Of a stretch of 64,000 nt of DNA, positions 1 to 13,075 are shown in pieces. A program made the translations under genes and the position numbers. Position 1 is the stretch's first letter; each line of letters starts with the position of its first letter. A model generated the notes under the pieces. It saw only the letters and a program-made list of their open reading frames with translations. It was not told the DNA's origin and did no database searches. The stretch is taken from positions 1,494,856 through 1,558,855 of the forward strand of contig JAPXFY010000022.1 of the NCBI GenBank assembly GCA_030674185.1, given 5' to 3'. This DNA is from Monoplex corrugatus (Eukaryota; Mollusca; Gastropoda; Littorinimorpha; Ranellidae).

Positions 1-3000
1 TGGTGGTCAGTGTGTTACACAGTAGGTCTGTATACAGTGGACTGTTGACACACACGTTGTGATGGTGGTCAGTGTGTTACACAGTAGGCCTGTATACAGT
101 GGACTGTTGACACACACGTTGTGATGGTGGTCAGTGTGTTACACAGTAGGCCTGTACACAGTGGACTGTTGACACACACGTTGTGATGGTGGTCAGTGTG
201 TTACACAGTAGGTCTGTATACAGTGGACTGTTGACACACACGTTGTGATGGTGGTCAGTGTGTTACACAGTAGGCCTGTATACAGTGGACTGTTGACACA
301 CACGTTGTGATGGTCAGTGTGTTACACAGTAGGCCTGTATACAGTGGACTGTTGACACACACGTTGTGATGGTGGTCAGTGTGTTACACAGTAGGCCTGT
401 ATACAGTGGACTGTTGACACACACGTTGTGATGGTGGTCAGTGTGTTACACAGTAGGCCTGTATACAGTGGACTGTTGACACACACGTTGTGATGGTGGT
501 CAGTGTGTTACACAGTAGGCCTGTATACAGTGGACTGTTGACACACACGTTGTGATGGTGGTCAGTGTGATCTACAGTAGAGCTGTTCATGAACTGTTGA
601 ACAACCACGTTGATGGTCAGTGTGTTACACAGTAGGACTGATCACACATGGACTGATGACACACACACGTGTAGATGTCAGTGACACACACGTACCCTGA
701 AACAGTGGACATGTTGACACACACGATTGTGAAGGTCAGTGTAGTTACACAGTAGGCCTGATAACAGTGGGACTGTGACAACAACTTGTGATGTGGTCAG
801 TGTGTTACACAGTAGGCTGTACACAGTGGATGTTGACACACACGTTGTGATGGGTCATTGTGTTACACAGTGGCCTGTATACAGTGGACTGTTGACACAC
901 ACGTTGTTAGGTCATTTTTCACGTGTATGGTCGTGTGTTACACAGTAGGCCTGTATACAGTGGACTGTTGACACACACGTTGTGATGGTGGTCAGTGTGT
1001 TACACAGTAGGCCTGTAATACAGTGGACTGTTGACACACACGTTGTGATGGTGGTCAGTGTGTTACACAGTAGGCCTGTACAGTGGACTGTTGACACACA
1101 CGTTGTGATGGTGGTCAGTGTGTTACACAGTAGGCCTGTAACAGTGGACTGTTGACACACGTTGTGATGGTGGTCAGTGTGTTACACAGTAGGCTGTAAC
1201 AGTGGACTGTTGACACACACGTTGTGATGGTGTCAGTGTGTTACACAGTAGGCCTGTATACAGTGGACTGTTGACACACACGTTGTGATGGTGGTCAGTG
1301 TGTTACACAGTAGGCCTGTATACAGTGGACTGTTGACACACACGTTGTGATGTGGTCAGTGTGTTACACAGTAGGCCTGTAACAGTGATGTTGACACACA
1401 CGTTGTGATTGTCATGTGTTACACAGTAGCTGTATCAGGGAGTTCACACACTTGGATGGGGTCAGTGTGTTACACAGAGGCTGTATACAGTGGATGTTAC
1501 ACACACGTTGTGATGGTTCAGTGTTTAACAGTGGCTGAACAGTGGACTGTTGACACCACGTTGTGATGGTCAGTGTTACACAGAGGCTGTAACAGTGGAC
1601 TGTTACACACCGTTGTGATGGTGGTCTGTGTTACACAGTAGGCTGTATACAGTGGACTGTTACACACAGTTGTGATGGTGTGTGTACACAAGGCGTATAC
1701 GTGACTGTTACCACACGTTGTTGATGGTCAGTGTGTTACACAGTAGGCTGTATACAGTGGACTGTTGACACACACGTTGTGAGGTCAGTGTGTTACACAG
1801 TAGGCCTGTAACAGTGGACTGTTGACACACACGTTGTGATGGTCAGTGTGTAACACAGTAGGCTGTAACAGTGGACTGTTACACACACACGTTGTGATGG
1901 TCAGTGTGTTACACAGTGGCTGTAACAGGGACTGTTACACACACGTTGTGATGTGGTCAGTGTGTTACACAGTAGGCCTGTAACAGTGGACTGTTGACAC
2001 ACACGTTGTGAGGTGGTCAGTGTGTTACACAGTAGGCCTGTATACAGTGGACTGTTGACACACACGTTGTGATGGTCAGTGTGTTACACAGTAGGTCTGT
2101 ATACATACAGTGGACTGTTGACACACACGTTGTGATGGTGGTCAGTGTGTTACACAGTAGGTCTGTATACATACAGTGGACTGTTGACACACACGTTGTG
2201 ATGGTGGTCAGTGTGTTACACAGTAGGCCTGTATACAGTGGACTGTTGACACTCACGTTGTGATGGTGGTCAGTGTGTTACACAGTAGGCCTGTACACAG
2301 TGGACTGTTGACACACACGTTGTGATGATGGTCAGTGTGTTACACAGTAGGCCTGTATACAGTGGACTGTTGACACACACGTTGTGATGGTGGTCAGTGT
2401 GTTACACAGTAGGCCTGTATACAGTGGACTGTTGACACACACGTTGTGATGGTGGTCAGTGTGTTACACAGTAGGCCTGTATACAGTGGACTGTTGACAC
2501 ACACGTTGTGATGGTCAGTGTGTTACACAGTAGGCCTGTATACAGTGGACTGTTGACACACACGTTGTGATGGTCAGTGTGTTACACAGTAGGCCTGTAT
2601 ACAGTGGACTGTTGACACACACGTTGTGATGATGGTCAGTGTGTTACACAGTAGGCCTGTATACAGTGGACTGTTGACACACACGTTGTGATGGTCAGTG
2701 TGTTACACAGTAGGCCTGTATACAGTGGACTGTTGACACACACGTTGTGATGGTCAGTGTGTTACACAGTAGGCCTGTATACAGTGGACTGTTCACACAC
2801 ACGTTGTGATGGTGGTCAGTGTGTTACACAGTAGGTCTGTATACATACAGTGGACTGTTGACACACACGTTGTGATGATGGTCAGTGTGTTACACAGTAG
2901 GTCTGTATACAGTGGACTGTTGACACACACGTTGTGATGGTCAGTGTGTTACACAGTAGGTCTGTATACAGTGGACTGTTGACACACACGTTGTGATGAT

Positions 3001-3500
3001 GGTCAGTGTGTTACACAGTAGGCCTGTATACAGTGGACTGTTGACACACACGTTGTGATGGTCAGTGTGTTACACAGTAGGCCTGTATACAGTGGACTGT
3101 TCACACACACGTTGTGATGGTGGTCAGTGTGTTACACAGTAGGTCTGTATACATACAGTGGACTGTTGACACACACGTTGTGATGATGGTCAGTGTGTTA
3201 CACAGTAGGTCTGTATACAGTGGACTGTTGACACACACGTTGTGATGGTCAGTGTGTTACACAGTAGGTCTGTATACAGTGGACTGTTGACACACACGTT
3301 GTGATGATGGTCAGTGTGTTACACAGTAGGTCTGTATACAGTGGACTGTTGACACACACGTTGTGATGGTCAGTGTGTTACACAGTAGGCCTGTATACAG
3401 TGGACTGTTGACACACATTGTGATGGTGGTCAGTGTGTTACACAGTAGGCCTGTATAAATGGACTGTTGACACTCACGTTGTGATGGTGGTCAGTGTGTG
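1..3500. repeat. 57-bp minisatellite array, about 60 copies
   Basis: Unit roughly GTGTTACACAGTAGGCCTGT followed by ATACAGTGGACTGTTGACAC and ACACGTTGTGATGGTGGTCA. Variants differ by GTGGTC/GGTC, TAGGCC/TAGGTC and an extra ATAC. Copies at 560-900 and 1380-1960 carry many one-base losses. It runs off the left edge. Short frames read from it in both strands are repeat readings and not genes. Confidence 0.97.
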
Positions 3501-3632
3501 GCCAGAGACTGACCAACATACCGGCTGCTTGGTTCTGTTGATAGAGTCCTGGACTGGGATCTGGTGTCTCAAGTTCAGTCCCAGCAACTTTAATCCTTTG
3601 CCTCCTGCATCCTGTCCACCACCAGCAAAGTC

Positions 3633-3781
3633 TTAACCCTTTGAATCCCTACCCTATCCACCAGCTTTCAGCAGGAAGCTGGTGGATAGGATGAGGGAAT
3701 CAAAGGGGTAAATTTTTGCTTTGCTGACATGGTTGACAATGCAGGATGCTGGTGGATGAGATGCAGGAGTCAAAGGGTTAA
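3633..3781. mobile_element. piggyBac-like MITE, TTAA-flanked
   Basis: Starts TTAACCCTTTGAATCCC and ends GAGTCAAAGGGTTAA; the interior holds an inverted CTATCCACCAGC / GCTGGTGGATAG pair. TTAA at both ends with CCC/GGG inside is the piggyBac-family signature. No coding capacity. The same family recurs at 11174, 12162, 20338, 35505, 46480, 53793 and 57328. Confidence 0.7.
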
Positions 3782-3904
3782 GCACTGGCCTGTTTGCTGC
3801 CCATCCTGATGTTGCCAACATTATGGTGGGTGTCAGCTTACTGTTGCAAAAGTCTTAAGTCAGCTGATAGACTGACAGCTGGCCACGCCATGTCCTTGTT
3901 GTGT
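3782..3904. other. Low-copy intergenic or intronic sequence
   Basis: Non-repetitive DNA between the MITE and the next array; no exon or RNA gene recognised. Confidence 0.5.
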
Positions 3905-5022
3905 ACACATAATTAATTATATACAGGGTCAGAGACATGTTGTGATGATGGTGTCATGACCACACAGCAGGACAATACATGTCGTTTTTACACATAATTA
4001 ATTATATACAAGGGGAACAGGGTCAGAGACATGTTGTGATGATGGTGTCATGACCACACAGCAGGACAATACATGTCGTTTTTACACATAATTAATTACA
4101 TACAAGGGGAACAGGGTCAGAGACATGTTGTGATGATGGTGTCATGACCACACAGCAGGACAATACATGTCGTTTTTACACATAATTAATTATATACAAG
4201 GGGAACAGGCTCAGAGACATGTTGTGATGATGGTGTCATGACCACACAGCAGGACAATACATGTCGTTTTTTACACATAATTAATTATATACAAGGGGAA
4301 CAGGGTCAGAGACATGTTGTGATGATGGTGTCATGACCACACAGCAGGACAATACATGTCGTTTTTACACATAATTAATTATATACAAGGGGAACAGGCT
4401 CAGAGACATGTTGTGGTGATGGTGTCATGACCCCACAGCAGGACAATACATGTCGTTTTTACACATAATTAATTATATACAAGGGGAACAGGCTCAGAGA
4501 CATGTTGTGGTGATGGTGTCATGACCACACAGCAGGACAATACATGTCGTTTTTACACATAATTAATTATATACAAGGGGAACAGGGTCAGAGACATGTT
4601 GTGGTGATGGTGTCATGACCACACAGCAGGACAATACATGTCGATTTTACACATAATTAATTATATACAAGGGGAACAGGGTCAGAGACATGTTGTGGTG
4701 ATGGTGTCATGACCACACAGCAGGACAATACATGTCGTTTTTACACATAATTAATTATATACAAGGGGAACAGGGTCAGAGACATGTTGTGGTGATGGTG
4801 TCATGACCACACAGCAGGACAATACATGTCGTTTTTACACATAATTAATTATATACAAGGGGAACAGGCTCAGAGACATGTTGTGATGATGGTGTCATGA
4901 CCACACAGCAGGACAATACATGTCGATTTTACACATAATTAATTATATACAAGGGGAACAGGCTCAGAGACATGTTGTGATGATGGTGTCATGACCACAC
5001 AGCAGGACAATACATGTCGATT
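3905..5022. repeat. About 96-bp minisatellite, about 12 copies
   Basis: Unit includes CACATAATTAATTATATACA, AGGGGAACAGGGTCAGAGAC and ATGGTGTCATGACCACACAG. Copies are nearly identical, differing at a few sites (GATGATGG/GGTGATGG, GGGTCAG/GGCTCAG), so the array is young. The first copy lacks AGGGGAACA. Confidence 0.95.
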
Positions 5023-5180
5023 TCCTGCTGTCAGCACTGAAGTGGGGAAAAAGGTTAAATTATGAAAGCGGTCATTGTTGGATGTGCACTTGACGACATC
5101 AGTGTACCAGTAGTGATTATATACTGATGTGAAGCAGACGACACCAGTAATGGACGTGCTTTGTTGTCTAGGAGTCTATG

Positions 5181-5363
5181 TCACACACACGTAAAACACA
5201 TACGCACACACATAATACACACACACCGTGCAGCGCGCACACACACACACACACACACACAAAACACACACACACACACACACATAAAAACATAACACAT
5301 AAAAAACATAACACACACATAAAAACATAACACACACATAACACATATCACACACTCACACAC

Positions 5364-5400
<37 letters not shown>

Positions 5401-5628
5401 CACACACACATCATGACACAAATAACACACACACACGCACACATATACACACATAACACGCACACATAACACACACACACACACACACAACACACACACA
5501 TATAACACACACACACACACGCACACACACACAACACATAACACACACACACACACACATACATACACACACACACACGCACACCACACAACACATCAAA
5601 CACACACACAACACACACACACACACAC

Positions 5629-5662
<34 letters not shown>

Positions 5663-5665
5663 ACA
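5181..5665. repeat. Interrupted (CA)n microsatellite
   Basis: CA repeats with ATAACAC and AAAACAT interruptions. The Cys/Val-rich open frames on the opposite strand are artefacts of (TG)n. Confidence 0.97.
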
Positions 5666-6104
5666 CACCCTTACCCTATCCCCACCAGTTCTTCATCCCC
5701 CCCCCCACTTCCTTATGTCCATGATTAACATAATTATATTCAAGTTTGTAAAATCAGCCGTAATTAGGGAAAAGATATGTATGCAAATGAAAACCACACA
5801 GTCAATCATTCAGGGAACACTCTCACATCAGACTGTTTTGAGTAAGGAAACAGATTTGGGTGAAATTCAAAACAAGTGTGACTGCCTGCGTTCAGATATA
5901 CGGGGGGTGGGGGGGGGGGGGGGGAGAGAGAATAAAAATAGAATCCAGAACACATGAAATATAAAAAGACAGGCACACATTTTCAGCCAACCGGACTTTA
6001 CCAAGCGAAAACGAAAAACAACAACCACTAGACAACAACCACAAACACAAAAACCAGTGGGAAATCCACAGACTTCCTGTTGTTTGAACAAGCAGAAGAA
6101 AATG
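5666..6104. other. Low-copy sequence, no gene seen
   Basis: Contains a G run at about 5905-5925 and A-rich stretches. The short frames read through it show no recognisable protein, and I found no exon of the kinase here. Confidence 0.5.
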
Positions 6105-8008
6105 ACTGATATGATTGGGGTGAAGAAGATGATATGATTGGGGTGAAGAAGGTTAACATTAGAAACATATTGGGGTGAAGAAGATAAACATTAGAAACTA
6201 TTGGGGTGAAGAAGGTTAACATTAGAAACATATTGGGGTGAAGAAGATTAAACATTAGAAACATACTTGGGGTGAAGAAGATGAACATTAGCAACATTTG
6301 GGGTGAAGAAGATAAACATTAGAAACATATTTGGGTGAAGAAGATAAACATTAGCAACATATTGGGGTGAAGAAGATAAACATTAGAAACATATTGGGGT
6401 GAAGAAGATAAACATTAGAAACATATTTGGGTGAAGAGATTAACATTAGCAACATATTGGGGTGAAGAAGATAACATTAGAAACATATTGGGGTGAAGAA
6501 GATGAACATTAGCAACATATTGGGGTGAAGAAGATAACATTAGCAACATATTGGGGTGAAGAAGATAAACATTAGCAACATATTGGGGTGAAGAAGATAA
6601 ACATTAGCAACATATTGTGGGTGAAGAAGATAAACATTAGCAACATATTGGGGTGAAGAAGATAAACATTAGCAACATATTGGGGTGAAGAAGGTGAACA
6701 TTAGAAACATATTGGGGTGAAGAAGATAACATTAGCAACATATTGGGGTGAAGAAGATAAACATTAGAAACATATTGGGGTGAAGAAGATAAACATTAGA
6801 ACAATTTGGGTGAAGAAGATAAACATTAGAAACATATTGGGGTGAAGAAGGTGAACATTAGAAACTATTGGGGTGAAGAAGAAAACATTAGAAACATATT
6901 GGGGTGAAGAAGATAAACATTAGAAACATATTGGGGTGAAGAAGATAAACATTAGAAACATATTGGGGTGAAGAAGATGAACATTAGAAAACATATTGGG
7001 GTGAAGAAGATAACATTAGCAACATATTGGGGTGAAGAAGATAAACATTAGCAACATATTGGGGTGAAGAAGATAAACATTAGCAACATATTGGGGTGAA
7101 GAAGATAAACATTAGCAACATATTGGGGTGAAGAAGATAAACATTAGCAACATATTGGGGTGAAGAAGGTGAACATTAGAACATATTGGGGTGAAGAAGA
7201 TAAACATTAGCAACATATTGGGGTGAAGAAGTAAACATTAGCAACATATTGGGGTGAAGAAGATAAACATTAGAAACATATTGGGGTGAAGAAGATAAAC
7301 ATTAGCAACATATTGGGGTGAAGAAGGTGAACATTAGAAACGTATTTGGGTGAAGAAGATAAACATTAGAAACATATTGGGGTGAAGAAGATAAACATTA
7401 GAAACATATTGGGGTGAAGAAGATAAACATTAGCAACATATTGGGGTGAAGAAGATAAACATTAGAAACATATTGGGGTGAAGAAGATGAAACATTAGCA
7501 ACATATTGGGGTGAAGAAGATAAACATTAGAAAACATATTTGGGTGAAGAGTGAACATTAGAAACATATTGGGGTGAAGAAGATGAACATTAGAACATTT
7601 GGGGTGAAGAAGATAAACATTAGAACATATTGGGGTGAAGAAGTGAACATTAGAAACATATTTGGGTGAAGAAGATAAACATTAGAAACATATTGGGGTG
7701 AAGAAGATAAACATTAGAAACATATTGGGGTGAAGAAGATAACATTAGCAACATATTGGGGTGAAGAAGATAAACATTAGCAACATATTGGGGTGAAGAA
7801 GATGAACATTAGAAACATATTTGGGGTGAAGAAGATAAACATTAGAAACATATTGGGGTGAAGAAGATAAACATTAGCAACATATTGGGGTGAAGAAGAT
7901 AAACATTAGAAACATATTGGGGTGAAGAAGATAAACATTAGAAACATATTGGGGTGAAGAAGATAAACATTAGAAACGGATTTGGGTGAAGAAGATGAAC
8001 AATAGAAA
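6105..8008. repeat. 32-bp minisatellite, about 60 copies
   Basis: Unit ATTGGGGTGAAGAAGATAAA plus CATTAGMAACAT (M = A or C). Many single-base losses. A/C and GATAAAC/GGTGAAC variants alternate, suggesting higher-order structure. Confidence 0.96.
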
Positions 8009-8099
8009 TAGAATCAAGATGATGAAGACAAGGACTCAGGAATCAAAAAGAATTGGACCAGGGGGGAAAAGGGAACTAGACCACAGGGATGGTGGAAAT

Positions 8100-9252
8100 A
8101 GACTGTCCTCAAGAACTAGTTGTTATAACTGTGTCATCCTGAAGAACTAGTTGTTATAACTGTGTCGTCCTCAAGAACTAGTTGTTTATAACTGTGTCAT
8201 CCTGAAGAACTAGTTGTTGTAACTGTGTCGTCCTGAAGAACTAGTTGTTATAACTGTGTCATCCTGAAGAACTAGTTGTTCTAACTGTGTCATCCTGAAG
8301 AACTAGTTGTTATAACTGTGTCGTCCTGAAGAACTAGTTGTTATAACTGTGTCGTCCTGAAGAACTAGTTGTTATAACTGTGTCATCCTGAAGAACTAGT
8401 TGTTATAACTGTGTCGTCCTGAAGAACTAGTTGTTATAATTGTGTCATCCTGAAGAACTAGTTGTTATAACTGTGTCGTCCTGAAGAACTAGTTGTTATA
8501 ACTGTGTTGTCCTCAAGAACTAGTTGTTATAACTGTGTCGTCCTGAAGAACTAGTTGTTATAACTGTGTTGTCCTCAAGAACTAGTTGTTATAACTGTGT
8601 TGTCATGAAGAACTAGTTGTTATAACTGTGTCATCATGAAGAACTAGTTGTTATAACTGTGTTGTCCTCAAGAACTAGTTGTTATAACTGTGTCATCCTG
8701 AAGAACTAGTTGTTATAACTGTGTGGTCCTCAAGAACTAGTTGTTATAATTGTGTCATCTGAAGAACTAGTTGTTATAATTGTGTCATCCTGAAGAACTA
8801 GTTGTTATAATTGTGTCATCCTGAAGAACTAGTTGTTATAATTGTGTCGTCATGAAGAACTAGTTGTTATAATGTGTCGTCCTCAAGAACTAGTTGTTAT
8901 AATTGTGTCATCTGAAGAACTAGTTGTTATAACTGTGTTGTCCTCAAGAACTAGTTGTTATAACTGTGTCGTCTGAAGAACTAGTTGTTATAACTGTGTT
9001 GTCCTCAAGAACTAGTTGTTATAACTGTGTCGTCTGAAGAACTAGTTGTTATAACTGTGTTGTCCTCAAGAACTAGTTGTTATAACTGTGTCGTCCTGAA
9101 GAACTAGTTGTTATAACTGTGTTGTCCTCAAGAACTAGTTGTTATAACTGTGTCGTCCTGAAGAACTAGTTGTTATAACTGTGTTGTCCTCAAGAACTAG
9201 TTGTTATAACTGTGTCGTCCTGAAGAACTAGTTGTTATAATTGTGTCGTCCT
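8100..9252. repeat. 31-bp minisatellite, about 37 copies
   Basis: Unit GAAGAACTAGTTGTTATAAC TGTGTCGTCCT. Two alternating subtypes (TCATCCTG/TTGTCCTC) in the second half give a dimeric higher-order pattern. Confidence 0.96.
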
Positions 9253-9325
9253 GTTCTGTTATCTGTGGACAGTAGACACGTTTTTACAGGCAGGGTCTGC
9301 CCGCCTGTTGAGTAGGACACAAAGA
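9253..9325. other. Short unique segment
   Basis: About 70 bp of unique DNA between arrays; no feature recognised. Confidence 0.5.
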
Positions 9326-9570
9326 AAGAGTTGGCACAAAGGGCGAGAGAGAGAGAGAGGGAGAGAGAGAAAGAGAGAGAAGAGAGAGAGAGGACAGAGA
9401 TAGAGAGAGAAAGAGACAGAGAGAGAGGGAGAAAGAGAGACAGAGACAAAGAGAGAGAAAGAGGTAGAAAGAGAGAAGAGAGGGAGGGAGGGAGAAAGAC
9501 AAGGAAAGTGGGAGAGGGGAAGAGAGTGGGGGAGGAGGAGAGAGAGAGGAGAGAGAGAGAAGAGAGAGAA

Positions 9571-9610
<40 letters not shown>

Positions 9611-9775
9611 GGAGAGAAAGAAAGAGAGAGAGAGAATGTGTGTGTGTGCGCATGTCTTTGTGTGTGTGTGTGTGTTGTACGCACTACGTGTGTGTGTGTG
9701 TGCGTATGTGCGTGTGTGTGTGTTGTTTGCGTTGGGGTGTGTGTGTGTGTGTGTGTGTGACAGAGAGAGAGAGAG
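9326..9775. repeat. (GA)n purine tract followed by (GT)n
   Basis: About 300 bp of GA-rich purine-only strand, then GT repeats to about 9770. Purine tracts of this length can form triplexes (known property; not shown here). Confidence 0.95.
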
Positions 9776-10018
9776 AGGGGGGGGGGATATGGTAATAAGA
9801 ACCTAACTGTCCCTATAAATGACAGATACATGATCTATGATGTCCTGTCGACCTGTGACAGATTTACACTCATAGATGTTTTCGGGTTTGTTGTATGTAG
9901 AGAGAAACTTGAATTTTAACAGCACTGTAGTGCTGGAGGATAGTACTAGTAGTAGCATTAGGTCCCGGTGAATCTGTCCTACAGCTAGCCCTTGCTGTTC
10001 TATACAGACTGCACAAAC
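9776..10018. other. Low-copy sequence, no gene seen
   Basis: Unique sequence between the GA/GT block and the CA block; no exon or element recognised. Confidence 0.5.
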
Positions 10019-10035
10019 ATTACACCACACGCACG

Positions 10036-10118
<83 letters not shown>

Positions 10119-10216
10119 GCACGCACGCACACAGACACACACACTCACACCCACGCACGCACGCACGTACACACGCATGCACGCACGCACGCACACACAC
10201 ACAACACACACACACA

Positions 10217-10249
<33 letters not shown>

Positions 10250-10766
10250 CTCTCTCTCTCTATACTCACACAATACACACACATACACACACCACACACA
10301 TACAACACACACACATACACACACACACACACACACACATCATGCACACACACTCATACACACACACACACACACCATGCATGCACACCCCACACATACA
10401 TACACACACACAACACTCACACACACATGCATGCACACACACAACCACAACATGCACACACACTCATTACACACACACACACACACACCACACACATCAC
10501 ACACCCCATACACACACACACAACATGCATGCACACACACCTATACACACACACACTCACTCATCACACACACACACACACACACATCACACCAAAACAC
10601 ATGCATGCAACACATACACACCACACACTCTCTCACACACACCACACTACACACACACACACACATCATGCACACACACTCACACACACACACACACACA
10701 CTCTCACACACACACACACACACACACATCAACACAACACACACACACACACACACCACTCATCTC
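10019..10766. repeat. (CA)n microsatellite, 0.75 kb
   Basis: Nearly uninterrupted CA in the first 100 bp, then CA with ATGCATGCAC and TCTCTC interruptions. Confidence 0.97.
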
Positions 10767-11140
10767 TCTAATTAGAAACAAAGAAATGACGTTAGAAACA
10801 GATGCATTAAAAACACAGACATAACAGATAGAAGAAAGAGAAGCAAGCAGTAAAAGGAACAAAGAAACAAAGGGGGAAGTGGCAGAGAAAAATAAAAAGC
10901 AGACAAAGAGAGAAGGTCAGAGTGAGAGTGCATTGACAAAGGAGCAGAGAGAGAGAGAGGGGGAGCAAGACAGAGAGAGCGGGGGGGGGGGGGGGGGGGA
11001 AGCAACATCAACAAAGGAATTGACGTAGATGATGTTTTATTTAAAGATATGGAAATGAAGTGTCAGGTTGTGTAGTGTTTTGAATTGACAGCCAAAACGT
11101 GTGAGTTAAAATGTGGAAGAAGACTAATGGGCTTTGTGTG
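10767..11140. other. A/G-rich low-copy sequence
   Basis: Includes a G run at about 10981-10999. No coding potential recognised. Confidence 0.5.
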
Positions 11141-12152
11141 TTGTTTTAAGACATGGATATTTTGTGTGTTGTTTTAACCCTTTGACTCCCGCACCCTATC
11201 CATCAGTTGCAAAAACTTAACCCTTTGATTCCCTCACCCTATCCACCAGCTGGTGGATAAGGTGAGGGAATCAAAGGGTTAAGTTTTTGCTTTGCTGGCA
11301 TGGTTGGTAATACAGGATGCTGTTGGACAGGATGCGGGAGTTAAAGGGTTAAGACATGGATATTTTGTGTGTTGTTTTAAGACGTGGATATTTTGTGTGT
11401 TGTTTTAAGACATGGATATTTTGTGTGTTGTTTTAAGACATGGATATTTTGTGTGGTTGTTTTAAGACATGTATATTTTGTGTGTTGTTTTAAGACATGG
11501 ATATTTTGTGTGTTGTTGTTTTAAGACATGGATATTTTGTGTGTTGTTGTTTTAAGACATGGATATTTTGTGTTGTTGTTTTAAGACATGGATATTTTGT
11601 GTGTTGTTTAAAGACATGGATATTTTGTGTGTTTTTTAACTAATTTAAGACATGGATATTTTGTGTGTTGTTTTAAGACATGGATATTTTGTGTGTTGTT
11701 TTAAGACATGGATATTTTGTGTGTTGTTTTAAGACATGGATATTTTGTGTGTTGTTTTTGAAGACATGGATATTTTGTGTGTTGTTTTAAGACATGGATA
11801 TTTTGTGTGGTGTTTTAAGACATGGATATTTTGTGTGTTGTTTTAAGACATGGATATTTGTGTGTTGTTTTAAGACATGGATATTTTGTGTGTTGTTTTA
11901 AGACATGGATATTTTGTGTGTTGTTTTAAGACATGGATATTTGTGTGTTGTTTTAAGACATGGATATTTTGTGTGTTGTTTTAAGACATGGATATTTTGT
12001 GTGTTGTTTTAAGACATGGATATTTTGTGTGTTGTTGTAAGACATGGATATTTGTGTGTTGTTTTAAGACATGGATATTTTGTGTGTTGTTTTAAGACAT
12101 GGATATTTTGTGTGTTGTTTTAAGACATGGATATTTTGTGTGTTGTTGTAAT
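11141..12152. repeat. 28-bp minisatellite, about 29 copies, split by a MITE
   Basis: Unit TTTTAAGACATGGATATTTT GTGTGTTG. The unit contains TTAA, and the MITE at 11174-11352 is inserted exactly in that TTAA, so the array extends on both sides of it. Confidence 0.96.
11174..11352. mobile_element. piggyBac-like MITE inserted in a minisatellite
   Basis: Begins TTAACCCTTTGACTCCCGCA and ends GCGGGAGTTAAAGGGTTAA. Left flank TGTGTTGTT and right flank GACATGGATATTTT rejoin through one TTAA into the exact repeat unit of the host array. The empty site therefore exists many times next door, proving TTAA target duplication. Confidence 0.88.
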
Positions 12153-12161
12153 ATCTTCTTT

Positions 12162-12706
12162 AACCCTTTGACTCCCTCACTCTATCAACCAGCATCCCAC
12201 ATTCACAGGCATGACAGCAAAGCAGATATTTAACCCTTCCACGCCCTCACTGAAGGAAGCTAGAGGATAGGGTGTGGGAGTGAAAGTGTTAAGTTTTCAC
12301 AGCTGGTAGATAGGGTGAGGGAGTGAAAGTGTTTAGGGTGTGGGAGTGAAAGGGTTAAGTTTTCACAGCTGGTAGATAGGGTGTGGGAGTGAAAGTGTTA
12401 AGTTTTCACAGCTGGTAGATAGGGTGTGGGAGTGAAAGTGTTTAGGGTGTGGGAGTGAAAGGGTTAAGTTTTCACAGCTGGTAGATAGGGTGTGGGAGTG
12501 AAAGTGTTTAGGGTGTGGGAGTGAAAGGGTTAAGTTTTCACAGCTGGTAGATAGGGTGAGGGAGTGAAAGGGTTAAGTTTTCACAGCTGGCAGATAGGGT
12601 GAGGGAGTGAAAGGGTTAAGTTTTCACAGCTGGTAGATAGAGTGAGGGAGTGAAAGGGTTAAGTTTTCACAGCTGGTAGATAGAGTGAGGGAGTGAAAGG
12701 GTTAAA
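12162..12706. repeat. Tandem array derived from a MITE end
   Basis: Starts with a MITE-like TTAACCCTTTGACTCCC and continues as about eight to ten copies of a unit around GGGAGTGAAAGGGTTAAG plus TTTTCACAGCTGGTAGATAG. The unit is the right end of the TTAA MITE family, now amplified in tandem. Confidence 0.8.
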
Positions 12707-13042
12707 AAGATGGAAATAGTGACAGATTTTGTGTGTTGTTGGGTGTTAAGACATAAACACTGTGTGTTGTTTTGAATTAACATAGACATAATGTCTTATT
12801 TATGGAAATAGAATAACAGTGTGTGTTTGTTGGATGTTAAGACATAAACACTTTGTGTGTTGTTTTTAGACAAAGACATTTTGTATGTTATGTCAAAGAG
12901 ACAAAGACACAATGTCTTTATTTGAAAATATATATATGGAAATAGAATGATAGACTGTGTGTATTGTTTTAATCTTACATTTGGTACGTTTTGAATTCAT
13001 CTGATTTTTACATTATTCTCTTTTGTTTCCATTTGTTTTCAG
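12707..13042. other. Intron segment before exon 1, low copy
   Basis: A/T-rich sequence with two related TGTTAAGACATAAACACT stretches, ending in the polypyrimidine tract and acceptor of exon 1. Confidence 0.6.
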
Positions 13043-13075
13043 GAAACAGACTTGAGTGTGTACTTGATGATAGAG
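13043..13075 (+). CDS. ULK1/2: ULK1/2 exon 1 of window (N-lobe strand before the hinge)
   Basis: This 33-nt exon reads [11 protein letters not shown], phase 0 at both ends. It follows a polypyrimidine stretch ending ttgttttcag and is followed by gtgagt. It matches the kinase strand before the hinge (human ULK1 has SVYLVMEYCNGGDL), and joins exon 2 in phase to give YLMIE-YCNGGDL. I see no kinase exon upstream in this window, so the N-lobe start lies outside. Confidence 0.85.

Noticed and set aside
1..3500. CRISPR-like array with regular 57-bp repeats
   Set aside because: Units are contiguous without unique spacers, in eukaryotic intron-rich DNA.
5820..5870. GTAAGGAAACAGATTTGGGTG as a second copy of exon 1 (GAAACAGACTTGAGTGTG)
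   Set aside because: Short partial match with no acceptor of good quality and no continuation; probably chance.
9331..9795. Arg/Glu-rich frame in the GA tract
   Set aside because: (GA)n reads as RE repeats in any long purine tract.
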